Assembly (NCBI RefSeq): GCF_001542815.1
Contig: NZ_CP006992.1
Span: 1,741,501-1,805,500 of the forward strand
Source of the DNA: Methylobacterium sp. AMS5
GTDB lineage: Bacteria > Pseudomonadota > Alphaproteobacteria > Rhizobiales > Beijerinckiaceae
Direction of reading: 5' to 3'
DNA: 64,000 nt
Position numbers and translations under genes: made by a program. Positions 44,330-53,293 of this stretch are shown piece after piece (positions within the stretch are counted from its first letter, which is position 1; each line of letters begins with the position of its first letter). The notes beneath the pieces were generated by a model. It had not been told where the DNA came from. It did not search any database and saw nothing but the letters and a program-made list of their open reading frames with translations.

Positions 44330-45322
44330 GTGAGCGTCGGACTGCTAGCCCTCTTGGATGACGTGGTCGCCCTGACGAAGGTCGCGGCCGCGTCGCTGGA
44401 CGATGTTGCGGCCCAGGCCGCCAAGGCCGGGACCAAGGCGGCCGGCGTCGTGATCGACGATGCCGCGGTCACGCCGCGCTACGTGGTCGGCTTCTCGCCG
44501 GACCGCGAATTGCCGATCGTCTGGCGCATCGCCCGCGGCTCGCTCATCAACAAGCTGGTGTTCCTGCTGCCGGCCGCGCTGCTGCTCAGCGCCTTCGCGC
44601 CCTGGGCGATCACTCCGCTCCTGCTGCTCGGCGGCCTCTACCTCGCCTATGAGGGTGCCGAGAAAATCTACGAGATGATCGTGCCGCACGCGGCTCACGA
44701 TCACACGGCCGAAGCGAAGGCGCGGGCGGCCGCACCGAATGCGCAGGTTCTGGAAGACCAGCGGGTCTCCGGCGCGATCAAGACCGACTTCATCCTCTCG
44801 GCCGAGATCATGGCCATCACCCTGTCGGGCTTGGGCGATGGCACGGTCTGGTCACGCGCCGTGGTGATGGCGCTCGTCGCGATCGGCATCACGCTCGCGG
44901 TCTACGGCGCCGTCGCCTTGATCGTGAAGGCCGACGACATCGGTCTGGCGCTCGCCCGGCGGGGCAGCGGCGTGCTGGCCGCGATCGGCCGCGGGCTGGT
45001 GCGGGGCATGCCCGTGTTCCTCAAGGCGCTGGCCCTCGTCGGCACGGCGGCCATGGTCTGGGTCGGCGGCGGCATCATCGTCCACAGTCTCGCGGGCTAC
45101 GGCTTCGCCGGCCCTGAGCACGTGATCCACGAGGCGGCCGTGGCCGCGAGCGGGGCCGTGCCGGCACTCGGCGGCGTCATCGCGTGGCTGGTGACGGCGG
45201 GCGGCGCGGGCGTGGTCGGACTGCTCGCCGGCTTCGCGCTGATCCCGATCGCCGGCAAAATCCTGGCGCCGGCCTCGAGAGCGGTCAAACAGCTCCTCCC
45301 GATGCGAAGAAAAGAAACCTGA
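44330..45322 (+). CDS. DUF808 (YedI-like) inner-membrane protein
   Basis: A 330-residue DUF808 protein starting at GTG 44330. The N-terminus V-G-L-L-A-L-L-D-D-V-V-A-L-T-K-V-A-A-A-S-L-D-D-V-A-A-Q-A-A-K-A is the family signature; about six to seven membrane segments follow, with a charged loop E-D-Q-R-V-S-G-A-I-K-T-D-F in the middle. E. coli YedI is the known relative; its function is not established. The gene stands alone, 124 bp past repeat copy B. Confidence 0.9.
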   Translation: MSVGLLALLDDVVALTKVAAASLDDVAAQAAKAGTKAAGVVIDDAAVTPRYVVGFSPDRELPIVWRIARGSLINKLVFLLPAALLLSAFAPWAITPLLLLGGLYLAYEGAEKIYEMIVPHAAHDHTAEAKARAAAPNAQVLEDQRVSGAIKTDFILSAEIMAITLSGLGDGTVWSRAVVMALVAIGITLAVYGAVALIVKADDIGLALARRGSGVLAAIGRGLVRGMPVFLKALALVGTAAMVWVGGGIIVHSLAGYGFAGPEHVIHEAAVAASGAVPALGGVIAWLVTAGGAGVVGLLAGFALIPIAGKILAPASRAVKQLLPMRRKET

Positions 45323-45500
45323 TGAAACCGAGAAAAGGATCGAGCGTCGTATCCTGTTCTGCTGAGAGCAAGCGTCTCGAGCCGTTGCTGTGCTTCAGAA
45401 TTTGTTAGGGGTGGCCGAGGAGGGAAATTACGCAACCATACGATAACTTTTCCTTAGGCTCTGCCGATTATCATTTGTTGGCTTGAACGTCCGATAGCTG

Positions 45501-46553
45501 ATGATTCGGAACAAGCGTGAGGGCGGCTCGAACCACGATGCGTGCAGCATTCTACATAAAGCGCCTTCCATGAGACGCGAGCCTGCTGTTCCGTCGCAGC
45601 GCCTGCATCGTTCGGAGGACGGGCACTGCATCGATCCGGTCAAGCTTTCGGCCGTGGCCGGCTTGACTGCACAGCGCCTCGATTCGGAGCGCTCCGCGAC
45701 CGGCGCCATGGCCGCTCCGCAGGTCCCGGCTCGCATCGAGGATCTGCAGGCCGAGGATCTCCGGTCGGCCCTGGCCGGGGGGGAGTTTTTTCTCGTCTAT
45801 CAGCCGATCGTGTCCGCGGCGACGAGAGCGATCACCAGTTGCGAGGCGTTGCTGCGCTGGCAGCACCCGTCCCTGGGGCCGGTATCACCCGCTGACTTCA
45901 TCCCCCTGGCCGAGGAGACCGGAGCGATCGGCCCGATCGGAGCCTGGGTTCTCGAGGCCGCCTGCCAGCAGGCGGCGGCATGGCCGGATTTCTGCCGGGT
46001 CTCGGTGAACGTCTCCCCGGTTCAACTGCAGGATCCGGACTTCGCGGACCGGGTCATCGCCGCGTTGCGAGCCAGCGGACTGGAGGCACGTCGGCTCGAA
46101 CTGGAGCTGACCGAGGGGGTCCCGATGGGTGACGTCGCCGTCGCGCTCAAGGGCGTCGCGGCCATCCGTGCCCTCGGCGTCAGCATCGCCCTCGACGATT
46201 TCGGAACCGGCTTCTCGTCGCTCGGCTACCTGCAGCGCTTCGCCTTCGACAGGCTCAAGATCGATCGCACGTTCATCACAGGCCTCGATGAGGCGCGCGA
46301 GAGCTGGTTCCTCGTCCGGACGATGCACGACATCGCCCATCATTTCGGGATGGCGGTGACCGCCGAGGGAATCGAGACCGAGGATGAAGCCCGGATGCTT
46401 CGCGAGATCGGCGCCACGGACCTGCAGGGCTTCCTGTTCAGCCGGCCTGTCACGGGCGCGGCCGCGACGGCGCTCTTGAGGGAGCAGGCGCACAGGCTGC
46501 GATCGGGCGAGGCCGGACGACGAACGAAATCCTTGAAACGCGCAGCCCCGTGA
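45501..46553 (+). CDS. EAL-domain cyclic-di-GMP phosphodiesterase
   Basis: A 350-residue protein. About 80 N-terminal residues have no recognised fold; M24 (45570) and M70 are alternative starts, and none has a good ribosome site. The EAL domain (about 85-330) keeps the catalytic set: C-E-A-L-L-R-W-Q, N-V-S-P-V-Q-L, E-L-T-E-G, the metal pair L-D-D-F-G-T-G-F-S-S, K-I-D-R-T-F-I, and A-E-G-I-E-T, so active hydrolysis of c-di-GMP is expected. There is no membrane segment. A GGDEF gene follows on the same strand after 144 bp. Confidence 0.93.
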   Translation: MIRNKREGGSNHDACSILHKAPSMRREPAVPSQRLHRSEDGHCIDPVKLSAVAGLTAQRLDSERSATGAMAAPQVPARIEDLQAEDLRSALAGGEFFLVYQPIVSAATRAITSCEALLRWQHPSLGPVSPADFIPLAEETGAIGPIGAWVLEAACQQAAAWPDFCRVSVNVSPVQLQDPDFADRVIAALRASGLEARRLELELTEGVPMGDVAVALKGVAAIRALGVSIALDDFGTGFSSLGYLQRFAFDRLKIDRTFITGLDEARESWFLVRTMHDIAHHFGMAVTAEGIETEDEARMLREIGATDLQGFLFSRPVTGAAATALLREQAHRLRSGEAGRRTKSLKRAAP

Positions 46554-46697
46554 TGCGCCCTGCCGCCCGACCTCGCGGCCGGGGCAAACGAGATCGACTC
46601 TGGACCACTGTTTAGAGTGCCATTCGCCGAACCGGCAATCCGCTCCGAGGCAGGAGCGCTCCCACGCGCGGGTCTTCCGTAAAGGACCTGGACGGTC

Positions 46698-47951
46698 ATG
46701 CTCGACTTCAACACCCTTCAGGTCGCCAGTATCAGCAGCCGCCTCGCTTTTGTTCTGGTGTTTTTCGTCACCCTGCTGCGGCATCCGCGCGAGATCTATT
46801 TCGGGATCTGGGCCGGCGCGCTCTGCTGCTCGCTGACGGCCTCGATCCTGATGCTCGGGGATCCGCCGAGCGTGCCGCTGAATGCCGTCAGGGGAAGCGC
46901 CATCTACGTCCTGTACGGGGCAAGCCTCGCCGTGTCCTGGGTCGGCTTGCGCCTCTTCCACGAGCGCACGCCCCTCATCCTGCCGACCGTCGGGCTCGCC
47001 CTCTTCAGCGGCCTGTCCTACGGCATTCTGCTCCAGGCGGGTGCACCGATGTCGTGGAGTCTGATTGCGGTGTTCGCCTGCACCGCGCTGAGCACGGCTT
47101 TGTGCATCTGGGAAATCCTGAGAACGCCCGCTTCGATGCGCCTGTGGACGCAGTACATCGTCCTGGCGGGTTTCTGCGGATACTTCTGCGTCTTCATCCT
47201 GACGATCGGCGTGGTCCATTTCGCGAGCGAGCGCCTCGCTTCGCCCGAGAGCGGGGTCTACTCGCTGGTGTTCGATCTGTGGTGCGGCGTCTTCATCCAA
47301 GTCGGCTATCTCGCCATGGTGAGCGAGCGCGCGCACCTGAAGCTCATCCGCCTGGCCGACACCGACTGGCTCACCGGGCTGGCGAACCGGCGCGGATTGT
47401 TCACGGCGATGAGCCGGCGGGCCGGCCTGTCTCCTTCCCCGCTGCGATGCGCGATCCTGATGGCCGACATCGACCACTTCAAGGCGATCAACGACACCTA
47501 CGGCCATGACGGCGGCGACGCGGCCCTGGTCGGCTTCGCCGAGCGATTGCGCGGCGCGATGCGCAAGGACGACCTCGTCGCCCGCTGGGGCGGCGAGGAG
47601 TTCCTGGTCGTGCTCGACCAAGCCGACGCCACCGTGGCCGCCGCCGTCGCCGAGCGCCTGCGAAAGTCCGTCGCCGGGCAGCCCTTCACCGTGAACGGAG
47701 CGTCCGTGCCCGTGACCGCCAGCATTGGGGTTGCGTTCGTGGCCGTCGGCGAGGAGCGGATCGACGCCGCCTTGTCACGGGCGGACGCGGCCCTCTACGA
47801 CGCCAAGAGAGCCGGCCGCAATCGCGTGTGCCTCGAACCGCCGCCGCCTCAGCCGGACACCCGCGCCGCCCGAACGGAGCCGCCCTCCGGGCTTCGCGAG
47901 GCCATGGAGGTCATCCAGGTCGTCGGCCAGCCGCGATCCGAACTCGCCTGA
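46698..47951 (+). CDS. Membrane diguanylate cyclase (GGDEF)
   Basis: A 417-residue protein with six or seven membrane helices in residues 1-215 and a GGDEF domain at about 220-390. The active-site motif is G-G-E-E-F, the Mg site D-I-D-H-F-K is present, and an inhibitory I-site R-K-D-D lies five residues before it, so product feedback is likely. The final 30 residues are a polar tail. Its position next to the EAL gene suggests local balancing of c-di-GMP made and broken. Confidence 0.94.
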   Translation: MLDFNTLQVASISSRLAFVLVFFVTLLRHPREIYFGIWAGALCCSLTASILMLGDPPSVPLNAVRGSAIYVLYGASLAVSWVGLRLFHERTPLILPTVGLALFSGLSYGILLQAGAPMSWSLIAVFACTALSTALCIWEILRTPASMRLWTQYIVLAGFCGYFCVFILTIGVVHFASERLASPESGVYSLVFDLWCGVFIQVGYLAMVSERAHLKLIRLADTDWLTGLANRRGLFTAMSRRAGLSPSPLRCAILMADIDHFKAINDTYGHDGGDAALVGFAERLRGAMRKDDLVARWGGEEFLVVLDQADATVAAAVAERLRKSVAGQPFTVNGASVPVTASIGVAFVAVGEERIDAALSRADAALYDAKRAGRNRVCLEPPPPQPDTRAARTEPPSGLREAMEVIQVVGQPRSELA

Positions 47952-48177
47952 GCCTCACTCAGGGACCGACCCTCGGACCGCTGCGGACCCAGAGAAAACA
48001 GTCCGTGGGCGGGCATGCCGTGAGGCGCGCCGAAACGATTTTCCTCAAGGTCCGAAAACAGAACCCATGCTCGACCGCCCTCCCTCGTCCCTTCCGTCCT
48101 CCGGGCGGGACCATCGTCTCGCCTGCGCGCCACGCAGGTGGGGACCCGTTCGGCGCGAAGCGTCGGGAGCGAAGCCG

Positions 48178-48858
48178 ATGCCGGCGCGATCGAGCCTTTT
48201 CGCGGCCGTGTTCGGCGCGCTCGGCGGCGGCCTGTTCGGGCTCTCGACCCCTTGTCAAGCCGCCGAGCCAGCGACGATGACGGCCTCTGGAGGCGGGTTG
48301 ACCGCGGGCAGCTTCCTCGTCCGCGGACGCGTCGTCGGCTCCATCCCGGTCGGTCAGTTCTCCCGGGTCGAGCCGATCGGCGGCCGCGTCATCACCCCGG
48401 CACGCGCCCTGCCGGATCTCGACGTGACGTATTTCCTGTCCGATCATTTCGCGTTGGCCGGTCAGGTCGGCGTGGCGTCGACCCGGACCTCGATCCGCGG
48501 GTCGCTGATCGGCGACCTGACGATCGGCTCGACCTGGAGCCTTGCCATGACCGGCGCGGTCCAGTTCCACTTCCTGCCGCACGGCACCTTCAACCCCTAT
48601 ATCGGTGCGGGCGCGGGCTACACGCACCCGATCGCCTACGAGCCGGCCAAGCCTCTCATCACCGAGATGAAGGCCGATCCGCAACTGGGGCCGCTTCTTC
48701 AGGCCGGCTTCGATTATCACCTCGGCGGCGACTGGTACGCCAACATGGAGATCAAGAAGATCTTCCTGCCGCCGCAGGTCTCCCGGATCGGTTCCGGCAC
48801 CACAACGGTGAGGCTCGACATGCTGATCGTCGGCGCGGGCATCGGCTACCGCTTCTGA
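48178..48858 (+). CDS. OmpW-family outer-membrane protein
   Basis: A 226-residue protein; ATG 48178 follows GGGAGCGAAG, and a signal peptide (S-S-L-F-A-A-V-F-G-A-L-G-G-G-L-F-G-L ... C-Q-A-A-E) precedes the mature part. The OmpW pattern is clear: F-L-V-R-G-R-V-V-G-S-I-P, L-P-D-L-D-V-T-Y-F-L-S-D-H-F-A-L, F-N-P-Y-I-G-A-G-A-G-Y, and a C-terminal I-G-Y-R-F with terminal Phe for outer-membrane insertion. It is a small eight-stranded barrel, probably a hydrophobic-molecule channel. Confidence 0.92.
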   Translation: MPARSSLFAAVFGALGGGLFGLSTPCQAAEPATMTASGGGLTAGSFLVRGRVVGSIPVGQFSRVEPIGGRVITPARALPDLDVTYFLSDHFALAGQVGVASTRTSIRGSLIGDLTIGSTWSLAMTGAVQFHFLPHGTFNPYIGAGAGYTHPIAYEPAKPLITEMKADPQLGPLLQAGFDYHLGGDWYANMEIKKIFLPPQVSRIGSGTTTVRLDMLIVGAGIGYRF

Positions 48859-48949
48859 TCGGCGGCCGGTCTCGGTCCGGCCCGATCGGCGCAGGTCCCG
48901 AAAGCGTCGTCCATCGCGAAAGCGGGCGACGATGGCCGGGGCCATGCTG

Positions 48950-48996
48950 CAAGGCCCGTGTCCCGTCACCGTTCGGGCTCGCGGACACGGGCCTTG
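48950..48996. terminator. Strong hairpin after ompW
   Basis: A perfect 14-bp stem (48950-48963 with 48983-48996) encloses a 19-base loop, 92 bp past the ompW stop. There is no T-run after it, so it is either a factor-assisted terminator or a stability structure. Confidence 0.5.
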
Positions 48997-49130
48997 AAAC
49001 ATCACATCACGGATCGCATGGGGGTGACGGGAGCGCCGAGAGCCGGCTCCGACCTGATGGCATCAGGCCGGCGTCTCTCGGTCCTTGTTGCGACGCGCAT
49101 TCTATCGACGAACCGCTGCCCCTTCGTCGG

Positions 49131-49200
49131 ACGATGCTCTATCCTCTTGTTTTTGCATCATCCCGAAAGCCGGCAACCACCTTTCGGGATGATGCTCTAG
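49131..49200. repeat. Dispersed palindromic repeat, copy C
   Basis: 70 bp from ACGATGCTCTATCC to GGGATGATGCTCTAG. It has the inner CCCGAAAG / CTTTCGGG arms and the TTGTTTTTGCATCA segment shared with copies A, D and E. On the minus strand its edge provides the TAG stop (49197-49199) of the next gene. Confidence 0.85.
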
Positions 49201-49559
49201 CGCCACCCCAGCAGCCAGGATGTGACGGGATCGACGACGTAGGCCGCGACGGAGGCGGCCCAGGCGCCTGCCCGGGCCGTCAGGGGGAGGCCGGTCCGTC
49301 GCGCGGCCTCGTCCTCGCGGGCGTGTTCGAGCATGGTGGCGGCCACCAACTGGTCCTCGTGTTCCCGGCACTCGTCGAGGACGTTGCGCTGCGCCCCGGC
49401 CCGGCTCTGACCCGGCGGTTGCCGGATAGAGGCCTCGCGGACGCAGTCATGCCAGGCCGCTTCGAGATCTCCGAGGTCGCGCGTGCGCGCCGCCGCAGCG
49501 TCGGCGCCGAGGCTGCCGCCGATCACGAACAGGGCAAGGAGAATCCGTGGCGCGTTCAT
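49197..49559 (-). CDS. Small exported hypothetical protein
   Basis: A 120-residue protein with a signal peptide (R-I-L-L-A-L-F-V-I-G-G-S-L-G-A-D-A-A-A-A). The mature part is helical and charged with two cysteines (W-H-D-C-V and D-E-C-R-E) and a C-terminal hydrophobic stretch (A-W-A-A-S-V-A-A-Y-V-V-D-P-V-T-S-W-L-L-G-W) that could anchor it. No family recognised. Its stop lies inside repeat copy C. Confidence 0.65.
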   Translation of the reverse strand: MNAPRILLALFVIGGSLGADAAAARTRDLGDLEAAWHDCVREASIRQPPGQSRAGAQRNVLDECREHEDQLVAATMLEHAREDEAARRTGLPLTARAGAWAASVAAYVVDPVTSWLLGWR

Positions 49560-49700
49560 AGCGGCGAGATGCTCCCGAAGCCATCAAGGCCGACTTAACG
49601 GGTCCCCGGCCGCCGGCGCCGATGACGGGACGATCGAAGGAACGACTCTGCCTCCCGGCGCTTCCCACCTCCCAACGACACACCGCCGACAGGAAGCCGC

Positions 49701-49892
49701 ATGGCCAAGGACGTGACCACCTACACGCTCAAGCAGGCGCTCGCCGCCAAGGTCGAGGACCACATCGAGATCGCGGTGGAAGCCGAGGACGGAACCAAGT
49801 TCAAGATCCGCGCGAGCGCCGATCAACTCGATGCGCTCACCGGCGATCTGGAGACGATCCTTGACGGCGACGACGTCGAGGACGCCGCCTAA
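49701..49892 (+). CDS. Small acidic hypothetical protein
   Basis: A 63-residue protein with ATG 49701 behind GGAAGCC. It is acidic and soluble (E-I-A-V-E-A-E-D-G-T-K-F-K-I-R-A-S-A-D-Q-L-D), ends D-G-D-D-V-E-D-A-A, and looks like a compact beta-alpha fold. Codon use is strongly GC at third positions, as in real genes of the window. Family not recognised. Confidence 0.7.
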   Translation: MAKDVTTYTLKQALAAKVEDHIEIAVEAEDGTKFKIRASADQLDALTGDLETILDGDDVEDAA

Positions 49893-50302
49893 ACCCGCGC
49901 GTACGGCTGGCGAAGGTCCGAGCCCGGCACCAGCCGTCACAGCCCCCCCTGCGATTCATGACCGGTGTCGGCGCCGCGCCTCCGCCGATTCGGGGGGGCG
50001 GACGCCGGCACTCCGATGCCGGCCTCCCAGCCGCTGGACGATGGCGGAACGGCACTCGGCCCCCCCCACGGCGTCGAATCCCGACACGCGTTGCACGCCG
50101 ATACACGCAGCGCACGAATTGTCCGGGCGCGCGAGACGGAATGTCCGAGCCGGTGCGGCACGGCACGTCGCCCACTAAATTCCGGTCATTTCAAAGATCT
50201 TTGTCACGGCTTCGTCCGATCGCACGGGACGAAAAATCGGTTTGTGAACGTTTTATGACATATCGGAACGCGCGATCATCGTGCGTGGAGGAGACACAGA
50301 AG
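49893..50302. other. Gene-free spacer
   Basis: About 410 bp. Runs of C (CCCCCCC near 49942 and 50061) and no protein I can support. The last 70 bp are AT-richer (GAAAAATCGGTTTGTGAACG) and probably contain the promoter of the gene at 50303. Confidence 0.5.
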
Positions 50303-50599
50303 ATGCGGATCGTCCCCATCCTCGCCGCCGGCCTCGTGCTCGGCACCATCGGCGCGACGGCGGCCTCCGCCGCTCCCGCCCTGCCCCAGCCGGATGTCAT
50401 TGCCGGCCACCCGGCCCAGCCCGTGGATTGGCATCCCAGCACCCGTCACTGGGATCATCACTTCCACGCGCATCAGGACTCGCTGCGCTATCACCAGCCG
50501 ACGGAAGCCGAGCACCGGATCCGCCGTATGCGGCGCACGGAGCCGCAACTGCGCGACCCGGCATGGGCTGCCCCCCGATACCGGCTCGGCAATCGCTAG
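50303..50599 (+). CDS. Small exported histidine-rich protein
   Basis: A 98-residue protein; ATG 50303 follows GGAGGAGA. The signal peptide (I-V-P-I-L-A-A-G-L-V-L-G-T-I-G-A-T-A-A-S-A) is followed by a mature part with many His residues (W-H-P-S-T-R-H-W-D-H-H-F-H-A-H-Q-D) and a basic C-terminus. Metal binding is possible. No family recognised. The TAG stop is formed by the edge of repeat copy D. Confidence 0.75.
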   Translation: MRIVPILAAGLVLGTIGATAASAAPALPQPDVIAGHPAQPVDWHPSTRHWDHHFHAHQDSLRYHQPTEAEHRIRRMRRTEPQLRDPAWAAPRYRLGNR

Positions 50600-50702
50600 A
50601 GCATCGTCCCGAAAAGTGGTTGCCGGCTTTCGGGAAAAAGTTGATGCGAAAGCAAGGGCCTCAAGCCTCGTCCTGGTTCCGGTATCCAGGACGATGCTTG
50701 AG
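50598..50702. repeat. Dispersed palindromic repeat, copy D (long form)
   Basis: About 105 bp from AGAGCATCGTCCCGAAAAG to CCAGGACGATGCTTGAG. In reverse orientation it aligns with copy A over the full length. Its first bases complete the stop codon of the gene at 50303. Confidence 0.85.
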
Positions 50703-50716
50703 CAACTGACCTGACG

Positions 50717-50747
50717 GGGTGATCGCCTGACGCGATCACCCTGCTTT
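50717..50747 (+). terminator. Hairpin terminator after repeat copy D
   Basis: A perfect 10-bp stem (50717-50726 with 50732-50741) around a five-base loop, followed by TGCTTTCC. It would end transcription from the gene at 50303. The 300 bp after it, to 51049, hold no gene I can support. Confidence 0.65.
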
Positions 50748-51049
50748 CCTCGGGCCTCAAACGCGACGGCCGCCGTGGCCTCGACTTTTCGCTCCGCTCG
50801 ACGTCCGAGCGACCGTTTCGGCCCCTTGGACAGGCTTTCGCGGGGCGCCCTTCGCGCCCTGCCGTATCCGACCCGACGACATCCGGTCGGCGTCTGGCGA
50901 TGTTTGCTTCGGCGCGCTTTCTGATCGCCGAACCGGGGTCCACCGCGTCGAGGAACGTTCCCGAACCGAGGGCGATCGTGATCGGCCGAGGCGAACTTTC
51001 CCGGGTCCGCCGGGTTGAGGGACACCCTTTGCCTCGGACAGGACATCTC

Positions 51050-51331
51050 ATGCGGCTCACGACGATCGCGCTGGCTCTGACCGTGAGCCTCCCGGCAGCC
51101 GCCATGGCTCAGGCCGGCGCGGATGCACGGCCCTCGCCGCCGAGCCCGAAGGCTTCGGCCACGGGCTCGCAGCCGGTGCCCGGCCCGAGCACGGCCGGCG
51201 CCCCGGTCGGCACCCCGAACAAGCCGGCCGTCGTCGGCGGCACGCCCGGCGCCGTGATCGGCGGCACGCCCACCAGCGGACCGCCCGGCACCGGCGGCAC
51301 TGCGGGCGGGCCGGCGTTGAGCGGGCGATAG
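51050..51331 (+). CDS. Small secreted Pro/Gly/Thr-rich protein
   Basis: A 93-residue protein. A short signal peptide (M-R-L-T-T-I-A-L-A-L-T-V-S-L-P-A-A-A-M-A) starts almost like that of the 7716 protein (M-R-L-I-T-T-A-T-L-A-L-G). The rest is disordered low-complexity sequence with G-T-P-x repeats (V-G-T-P-N, G-G-T-P-G-A-V-I-G-G-T-P-T-S). It may be a distant member of the small secreted group. Function unknown. The gamma-glutamyltransferase gene follows on the same strand. Confidence 0.65.
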   Translation: MRLTTIALALTVSLPAAAMAQAGADARPSPPSPKASATGSQPVPGPSTAGAPVGTPNKPAVVGGTPGAVIGGTPTSGPPGTGGTAGGPALSGR

Positions 51332-51466
51332 AGCTTCGCCGCGACCGGCATCGGATGCAACGATGCCCGAACAAGGCGCGCCTCGTACCCGATGGGGCGC
51401 GCCAGGGGACAAATGGTCGTTCGCGGGGAGCGTGGCTGCGCCCCACATTTGCGATAAGCTCGGGGC

Positions 51467-53293
51467 ATGAGCCCGACTTCACCCGTTCGCTCCGCCCGCG
51501 CGCTTCTCCTCATCGCCTCCTTGGCGGTGCCGTTTCCGGCCCAGGCCCAGGCCCAGGCCCAAGCGGTGCCGCCCGCGCCCGAACCGCCGCCGATCCAGTC
51601 GGACGAGGCCCGCCTCCTGCCGGTTCTCGCCCGCCGCGGCATGGTGTCGTCGCAGGACGCACTCGCCACCCGCGTCGGCGTCGAGATCCTGAGGAAGGGC
51701 GGCAACGCCGTCGATGCGGCGGTGGCGGTCGGCTTTGCGCTCGCCGTCACCCTGCCGCGGGCGGGCAATCTCGGCGGTGGCGGCTTCATGATGGTGCACC
51801 GCGCCGCGGCCAAGGAGGTGCGCGAGGAAGCGGGTCGGCAAGTACCGAAGGAAGCCGCTGGGGAAACCATCGCGATCGATTACCGCGAGACCGCCCCGGC
51901 CGCGTCCACCGCCGACATGTTCCTGAACCCGCAAGGGGAGCCCGACCGCGCCGCCTCCACCCGGACCGGCAAGGCGGTGGGCGTGCCCGGCACGGTGCGC
52001 GGCCTCGCCGAGGCCCACAGGCGCTACGGTTCGGGCAAGCTCACGCTGGCCGACCTCATCGCCCCTGCAGAAAAGCTCGCCCGTGACGGCATCCCGGTCG
52101 AATCGGGGTTGGCCGATTCCCTGCCGCGGGCGTCCGGCCTGCTCGGGCAATGGCCGTCGAGCCGGGCGGTTTTCTTCCAGGGCGACCACGTGCTCCCCCG
52201 CGGCGCGACGCTCATCCAGCGCGACCTCGCCGACACCCTGAAGGCGATCGCCGAGCGGGGACCGGATGCCTTCTACGAGGGGCCGATCGCCGACAAGATC
52301 GCCGCGGCCGTGCAGGGCGCAGGCGGGATCATGACCACCGCCGACCTCGCCGCCTACCGGCCGGAGATCCGCACGCCCGTGCGCGGCACCTATCGCGGCT
52401 ACGAGATCGTCTCGATGCCGCCGCCGAGTTCCGGCGGGGTGCATCTCATCGAGATCCTCAACATCCTCGAGGGCTACGATCTCGCCGGCATGGGCGCTGG
52501 CAGCGCGGGGGCGCTTCACACGCTCGCCGAGGCGATGAAGCCGGCCTATGCCGACCGCGCCACCTGGCTCGGCGACCCGTCGCGCACGCAGGTTCCGGTC
52601 GCAGGGCTCACCGCCAAGCCCTACGCCGCCACCCTGCGCGAAAAGATCGATCCGGAGCGGGCGAAGTCCGCCGCCGAGGTGCGCGCCGGCAACCCGCTGC
52701 CCTACGAGTCCGATCAGACCACGCATTTCTCGGTGGTGGACGCGGAGGGGAACGCCGTCTCCAACACCTACACGCTGAACTTCTCCTACGGGATCGGGCT
52801 GGTCGCCGAAGGGACGGGCGTGCTGCTCAACAACGAGATGGACGACTTCTCCGCCAAGACCGGGGCGCGCAACGCCTACGGCCTCGTCGGCGGCGAGGCC
52901 AACGCCGTGGCGCCGGGTGCGCGCCCGCTCTCCTCGATGACGCCCACCTTCGTGTTCCGGGACGGCAAGCTGTTTCTCGTCACCGGCAGTCCCGGCGGCA
53001 GCCGCATCATCACGACCACGCTTCAGGTCATCGTGAACGTGCTCGATTTCCGCATGAACCTCGCCCAGGCCGTCGCCGCGCCGCGCATCCACCACCAGTG
53101 GCAGCCCGACGTGCTGCTGGCTGAGGAAGGCGTCTCGCCCGATACGCTGGCCCTGTTGCGGGCCAAGGGCCACAACGTGAAGGTCGGCGCGACTTCGGGC
53201 TCGGCCAATTCGGTGATGGCCGAGGAGGGCCTGCTCGCCGGCGCCTCCGACCCGCGTCAGCGGGGGACGCTGGCCGAGGGGCCTGAGCGATAA
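51467..53293 (+). CDS. ggt: Gamma-glutamyltransferase (periplasmic)
   Basis: A 608-residue precursor exported by a signal peptide (A-R-A-L-L-L-I-A-S-L-A-V-P-F-P-A-Q-A). The enzyme cleaves gamma-glutamyl bonds of glutathione and related compounds. It self-cleaves to two chains before Thr418 (D-Q-T-T-H-F-S-V-V-D), the nucleophile. Other family marks: G-G-N-A-V-D-A-A-V-A, N-L-G-G-G-G-F-M-M-V, Y-R-E-T-A-P and P-L-S-S-M-T-P-T. An A-Q-A-Q-A-Q-A run follows the signal peptide. Its last 37 bp overlap the end of the convergent gene at 53257. Confidence 0.96.
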   Translation: MSPTSPVRSARALLLIASLAVPFPAQAQAQAQAVPPAPEPPPIQSDEARLLPVLARRGMVSSQDALATRVGVEILRKGGNAVDAAVAVGFALAVTLPRAGNLGGGGFMMVHRAAAKEVREEAGRQVPKEAAGETIAIDYRETAPAASTADMFLNPQGEPDRAASTRTGKAVGVPGTVRGLAEAHRRYGSGKLTLADLIAPAEKLARDGIPVESGLADSLPRASGLLGQWPSSRAVFFQGDHVLPRGATLIQRDLADTLKAIAERGPDAFYEGPIADKIAAAVQGAGGIMTTADLAAYRPEIRTPVRGTYRGYEIVSMPPPSSGGVHLIEILNILEGYDLAGMGAGSAGALHTLAEAMKPAYADRATWLGDPSRTQVPVAGLTAKPYAATLREKIDPERAKSAAEVRAGNPLPYESDQTTHFSVVDAEGNAVSNTYTLNFSYGIGLVAEGTGVLLNNEMDDFSAKTGARNAYGLVGGEANAVAPGARPLSSMTPTFVFRDGKLFLVTGSPGGSRIITTTLQVIVNVLDFRMNLAQAVAAPRIHHQWQPDVLLAEEGVSPDTLALLRAKGHNVKVGATSGSANSVMAEEGLLAGASDPRQRGTLAEGPER

